The notes under the pieces were generated by a model. It did not search any database, was not told the DNA's origin, and saw nothing but the letters and a program-made list of their open reading frames with translations. The position numbers and the translations under genes were made by a program. From Candidatus Eiseniibacteriota bacterium (GTDB lineage Bacteria > Eisenbacteria > RBG-16-71-46 > JABDJR01), in the NCBI GenBank assembly GCA_013003415.1, contig JABDJR010000552.1:1-6983 (forward strand): a stretch of 6,983 bases of DNA, written 5' to 3'. This document shows, piece after piece, positions 6,444 to 6,983 of the stretch (positions within the stretch are counted from its first letter, which is position 1; the number at the start of each line of letters is the position of its first letter).

Positions 6444-6983
6444 TTACTTTGCTTTTTCCAAAACCAATTTGACAGCGTCGTCCATGGTTTCCGCCGGAGA
6501 AATGGCGTCGGAGTTAGAGAGAATTTCTTGCGCTTCTTTTTCGTTGGTTCCGGTGAGACGGGCAACGACAGGAACGCGAACGTCAAGCGTTTCGAACGCC
6601 GCCAACATACCCCGAGCCACATCATCGCAACGTGTAATGCCGCCAAAGATGTTGATTAGAATCGCCTTCACTTCGGGGTCGGCAAGAATAATACGCATGG
6701 CGGTAGAAACTTTTTCCGGGTTGGAACTTCCACCAATGTCGAGGAAGTTAGCCGGCTCACCGCCAAAGTGTTTGATGAGATCCATGGTGGCCATGGCAAG
6801 CCCGGCACCGTTCACGATACAACCAACGTTCCCTTCCAGAGGAACATAGGAAAGCCCCATTTCACGAGCTGCTTTTGCGTGCTCATCGGAGTCTTCGCGG
6901 AAAGCGACCAGGTGCGGGTGTTTGTAAAGTGCGTTGTCGTCGACACTCATCTTGGCGTCGAGAGCAATGACCTGACCCTCGGG
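6444..6983 (-). CDS. sucC: succinyl-CoA synthetase, beta subunit, C-terminal part (cut by window edge)
   Basis: Partner of SucD; it carries the nucleotide-binding ATP-grasp domain and determines ATP or GTP use. The window holds the last 179 codons and the TAA stop. The visible part begins PEGQVIALDAKMSVDDNALY, so the ATG at 6950 is internal Met, not a start. It continues with GNVGCIVNGAGLAMATMD, the GGEPANFLDIGG motif and INIFGGITRCD, all diagnostic of the beta subunit C-terminal ligase domain. Where E. coli SucC has a Gly/Ala-rich stretch after the first GG, this one reads GGSSNPEKV, a minor change. The ATP-grasp domain and the residues that decide nucleotide preference lie mostly outside the window. 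Confidence 0.97.
   Translation of the reverse strand, partial: PEGQVIALDAKMSVDDNALYKHPHLVAFREDSDEHAKAAREMGLSYVPLEGNVGCIVNGAGLAMATMDLIKHFGGEPANFLDIGGSSNPEKVSTAMRIILADPEVKAILINIFGGITRCDDVARGMLAAFETLDVRVPVVARLTGTNEKEAQEILSNSDAISPAETMDDAVKLVLEKAK

Noticed and set aside
6444..6950. sucC starting at the ATG at 6950 as a short 168-residue gene
   Set aside because: The frame stays open to the window edge and the upstream residues (ending GQVIALDAK) match the SucC interior, so this is a gene cut by the window, not a truncated one.

Overview
The window is a compact run of eleven genes, all on the minus strand, so the transcript reads from high to low coordinates. It carries the end of sucC, then sucD, ndk, yceD (DUF177), rpmF, plsX, fabH, fabD, fabG, acpP and the beginning of fabF. 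Only sucC (5' end missing) and fabF (3' end missing) are cut by the window edges. I saw no RNA gene, insertion sequence, CRISPR array, attachment site, pseudogene or convincing intrinsic terminator.

Organism: a free-living-type Gram-negative bacterium of moderate GC (judged by eye at a little over half). The yceD-rpmF-plsX-fabH-fabD-fabG-acpP-fabF order is widespread. Its placement directly behind sucCD-ndk fits a deltaproteobacterium-like lineage (Myxococcota, Bdellovibrionota and relatives) or another poorly sampled Gram-negative phylum. The sequence alone does not settle the lineage.

Layout in transcript order: (a) 6983-5560, succinyl-CoA synthetase beta (partial) and alpha; (b) 5529-5119, nucleoside diphosphate kinase; (c) 5103-4370, the small Cys-rich YceD protein and ribosomal protein L32; (d) 4347-3295, PlsX, which opens phospholipid synthesis; (e) 3308-603, FabH, FabD and FabG, which start and run fatty acid elongation; (f) 511-275, acyl carrier protein; (g) 223-1, the N-terminus of FabF. 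Spacings of 11, 30, 15, 32 and 22 nt, then overlaps of 14 and 4 nt, point to one operon with translational coupling from sucC to fabD. Gaps widen around fabG and acpP (52, 91 and 51 nt), and those flanking acpP hold small inverted repeats.

How they work together: FabD charges ACP with malonyl groups, FabH condenses acetyl-CoA with malonyl-ACP, FabG reduces the beta-keto product and FabF elongates. PlsX diverts finished acyl-ACP to acyl-phosphate for membrane lipid. L32 and YceD tie the cluster to ribosome synthesis. SucCD makes a nucleoside triphosphate from succinyl-CoA, and Ndk redistributes the phosphate among nucleotides.

This is a conserved housekeeping locus, and I found no evidence of an undescribed system. 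The points worth a second look are the inverted repeats on both sides of acpP, a possible alternative fold at the fabF start, the non-ATG starts that change protein lengths (fabH TTG, rpmF GTG, yceD GTG), and the joining of a TCA/nucleotide module to the fatty acid cluster.
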